A DNA stretch of 53,228 bases from Fibrobacterota bacterium. GTDB lineage: Bacteria; Fibrobacterota; Fibrobacteria; UBA11236. The stretch's first letter is position 1. Each line of letters starts with the position of its first letter. Location of the stretch: positions 1-53,228 of the forward strand of contig JAEKLQ010000050.1 in NCBI GenBank assembly GCA_019509785.1, given 5' to 3'. Under the pieces are notes generated by a model. That model made no database searches. It had not been told where the DNA came from and was given only the letters and a program-made list of their open reading frames with translations. Of this stretch, positions 51,457 through 53,228 are shown one piece after another. A program made the translations under genes and the position numbers.

Positions 51457-52101
51457 ATGATCAAGCATGCCTTGCCCGCTTTCGCGGTTGCTCTTATAGC
51501 CGCGAACGCGTTCTGCCAAAACGAAAAGCTCCAGATCCACGACGGCATGACGATATCCATCGACGTACTCACCTATCCCAACCCGCTGATTGCCGACCTG
51601 AAATTCCTTAAGGCGAGCCCGGGCAAGCGTGCCGAGGCCGTTGGCGCGCGAAATGCCGACATCCTGGCGCGCGACATGGGCAGCTTCTACGAAATTTGGG
51701 ATGTGAACGTACGCAAGACGGTTACCGTCTCCAGCCATACCTTGAACAACGTGAAAGCCATCGTCAGCCGCACGGAGCCGATCACGGTCAACGGCAAGCC
51801 TTATACCGCATACGTGATCGAGTCGCAATCCTGGTCGAAGGGCGCCTCGAATACCACCCTCGACGTCGCGCACGATTACGCCAATAAGAAAGGCTTGGCT
51901 GCCGACCTGGTGATCAAGGAGAAGGCCATGCTCGAAAAGCAAACCAAGAATGCCGTCAAGATGGGAATGCTCAACGAGGATGGTTACCAGGTGCTGACGA
52001 AGGAAGAATGGTTCGTGCCGGAATACGGCGTGGTGAAGCTGCGCAACTACGACACCTACGGCTCGATCACCACCGACGTCGTGATCAAGCCGGGCGCCTA
52101 A
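51457..52101 (+). CDS. Small exported protein of unknown function
   Basis: 214 residues from ATG at 51457, giving a signal peptide (MIKHALPAFAVALIAANAFC, cut about residue 20); an ATG at 51427 would add ten residues. The mature part is mixed alpha/beta (MTISIDVLTYPNPL, FYEIWDVNVRKTVTVSSHTL, YTAYVIESQSWSKG, EEWFVPEYGVVKLRNYD). No family recognised. Divergent from the SDR gene and convergent with the lipoprotein gene 13 bases downstream. Confidence 0.65.
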   Translation: MIKHALPAFAVALIAANAFCQNEKLQIHDGMTISIDVLTYPNPLIADLKFLKASPGKRAEAVGARNADILARDMGSFYEIWDVNVRKTVTVSSHTLNNVKAIVSRTEPITVNGKPYTAYVIESQSWSKGASNTTLDVAHDYANKKGLAADLVIKEKAMLEKQTKNAVKMGMLNEDGYQVLTKEEWFVPEYGVVKLRNYDTYGSITTDVVIKPGA

Positions 52102-52114
52102 GAGAGTGGCGGGC

Positions 52115-52933
52115 TCAGCCGTGGGATTCGATGACGGCCTTATCGGCATCGCGGATGACGACCCGATCATCCCCCATGACTTCGAAGTAGCCAACCACGG
52201 CGCCGTCTTTGGAGATCGGGCCGCTGACCTCGACGTCATTCGCGCCGGGCTTGCTGTCGCTCATCAGATTTGCCCCTGGCGCCACTTGCAGGACCACGGT
52301 ATAGCCCTTCTCCAGGGCCAAATTCATCACGTAGGTTTTCATGATCCCTTGCCCTAAGTCGATCACGATGTTCACCGAGGTGATGGTGATGAGGTAACCG
52401 TCGGTGTAGTTGACCGTGCCGCTGCCGGTCATCTTGAATTCGCCTGCCAAGAAGTCCGCGGGTAGATCAGTGCGGGTATGGATATGCGTCTCCAGCATGG
52501 CGTTCTGGGAGCGGGTAGCAGCGAGCTGATACGCAGTCACGTCGTCGAAGCTGCAAATAAGTTGATCCGCGGAAGTGTAGGAAACCGTAGTGTCGTACTG
52601 GACGGTTACGCCGCCGGCGATGGTGGTATCCGTATTCCAGGTTTCGTATTCGGTGGCATCCAGGTCGCAACCGTCAACCAAGGTCTTGTTCGCGCCGGTT
52701 TTTCCGGCTCCGCGTTTGGCGACCCCGGCTTTGCCGGCCCCGTTCGCCTGGCCGCTACCCGGTTGTTGCGGGGCGAAGTATTTCACCTTGGCCGCCATGG
52801 CCTGCAAGTCCGCGCGGGCTTCGGCGGAAGTTCCCGCCTGCGGCGAGGTGGGGGAACTGTCGCAAGCCGCGAATAAGGCCGCGGCGGCGGCCATGGCCGC
52901 GAGGGAGAATGCGTTTGTCCTGGTGAAGATCAT
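52115..52933 (-). CDS. Lipoprotein of unknown function
   Basis: 272 residues. Signal peptide and lipobox FAAC (about 21-24), so lipid-anchored. A low-complexity Gly/Ala/Lys stretch (GAGKAGVAKRGAGKTGANK) follows, then a beta-rich domain with two Cys (DGCDLDATEYETW and LICSFDD) and pairs of alternating strands (GGVTVQYDTTVSYTS, GTVNYTDGYLITITSVNIVIDLG). Strong ribosome binding site AGGAG before ATG 52933. No family recognised. Confidence 0.72.
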   Translation of the reverse strand: MIFTRTNAFSLAAMAAAAALFAACDSSPTSPQAGTSAEARADLQAMAAKVKYFAPQQPGSGQANGAGKAGVAKRGAGKTGANKTLVDGCDLDATEYETWNTDTTIAGGVTVQYDTTVSYTSADQLICSFDDVTAYQLAATRSQNAMLETHIHTRTDLPADFLAGEFKMTGSGTVNYTDGYLITITSVNIVIDLGQGIMKTYVMNLALEKGYTVVLQVAPGANLMSDSKPGANDVEVSGPISKDGAVVGYFEVMGDDRVVIRDADKAVIESHG

Positions 52934-53057
52934 CGGGTCTCCTGGTTATCGCCGATTGGCGGGTATAGGCACGGAAAGCGCTAGCGGGTAGGCCTTCCCA
53001 TTTTAGACGAATGCCGCGGCGATTACGCGTCTTTTTTCAGCGAAATCGTTTCCCGTT

Positions 53058-53228
53058 TCAATATTCCCAACGCAAGGAGCCGGAAACCTGGAACATCTGG
53101 AAGGCATGGGTTTGCGAATGGAGCGGAACGAAGGCCGCGGAGGGGATGATGGAAAGGCGCCAAGGCAGTTTTATTTCCGTGGTAATACCCGCCCTCAGCC
53201 CGAAAGTCCGGGTCGGTTTGGCGCATTG
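53058..53228 (-). CDS. C-terminal end of an outer-membrane beta-barrel protein (5' part outside window)
   Basis: The minus-strand frame is open from the window edge and stops at TGA (53058-53060). Its 56 codons read as beta-hairpins: TFGLRAGITTEIKLPWRLSI, then SAAFVPLHSQTHAF, then FQMFQVSGSLRWEY. Alternating pattern and a final aromatic residue are the signature of the last strand of an outer-membrane barrel, recognised by the BAM complex. Another frame on this strand is open too but has no such pattern. Confidence 0.7.
   Translation of the reverse strand, partial: QCAKPTRTFGLRAGITTEIKLPWRLSIIPSAAFVPLHSQTHAFQMFQVSGSLRWEY

Noticed and set aside
53023-53226. 67-codon minus-strand frame at the right edge
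   Set aside because: The neighbouring frame reads as the last strands of an outer-membrane barrel ending in RWEY; this one has no pattern.

Overview
The window looks like chromosomal DNA of a GC-rich, diderm, polysaccharide-degrading bacterium, most likely a member of the Fibrobacterota. Support: two proteins carry the fibro-slime domain typical of that phylum; the window holds GH9, GH16, GH64, pectinesterase and right-handed beta-helix enzymes, DUF2341/LamG-type lectin modules and several lipoproteins; and polyamine synthesis uses the carboxynorspermidine route. I see no rRNA, tRNA, CRISPR array, insertion sequence or prophage. The assignment is an inference from gene content.

Layout. 1-5.5 kb: end of a saccharopine-dehydrogenase-like carboxynorspermidine synthase and nspC, then a DUF2341/LamG surface protein with a small membrane partner, a SET-domain methyltransferase and a secreted orphan. 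5.5-14 kb: a MarR regulator divergent from a ClC channel with a palindromic operator between them, a beta-helix lipoprotein, tag, a membrane protein, a BON lipoprotein, a tetratrico-like membrane protein and a KimA-like potassium importer. 14-25.5 kb: a GH64-type glucanase, a cyclic-nucleotide-binding/FHA protein, a five-gene minor-pilin operon (FimT-, PilV- and PilW-like, plus two PilX-like subunits carrying PA14 and fibro-slime domains), a lipoprotein, and an FHA-GAF-class III cyclase. 25.6-35.5 kb: recC-recB-recD with overlapping reading frames; recD is split by a +1 frameshift exactly at CTT-TGA. 35.6-40.4 kb: pectinesterase, GH9 cellulase and a monofunctional transglycosylase. 40.5-43.7 kb: a small His/Cys protein, a porin, and a ZnuA/ZnuB-like binding protein and permease without an ATPase. 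43.7-48 kb: GH16, a large beta-helix protein and a DUF535 protein. 48-53.2 kb: yceH, a beta-propeller protein, an SDR-type oxidoreductase, two small exported proteins and the end of an outer-membrane barrel.

How it may work together. The most distinctive unit is the minor-pilin operon: subunits that would normally sit at the tip of a type IV pilus or type II pseudopilus here carry large carbohydrate-adhesion modules, which would place a fibre-binding head on the pilus. It is bracketed by a predicted cAMP maker and a predicted cAMP reader, both with FHA domains, so a local signalling circuit is plausible but unproven. The secreted glycanases would act on plant or algal wall polymers (cellulose, beta-1,3-glucan, pectin), and several share a sorting-like beta module with a D-L-x-G-R core.
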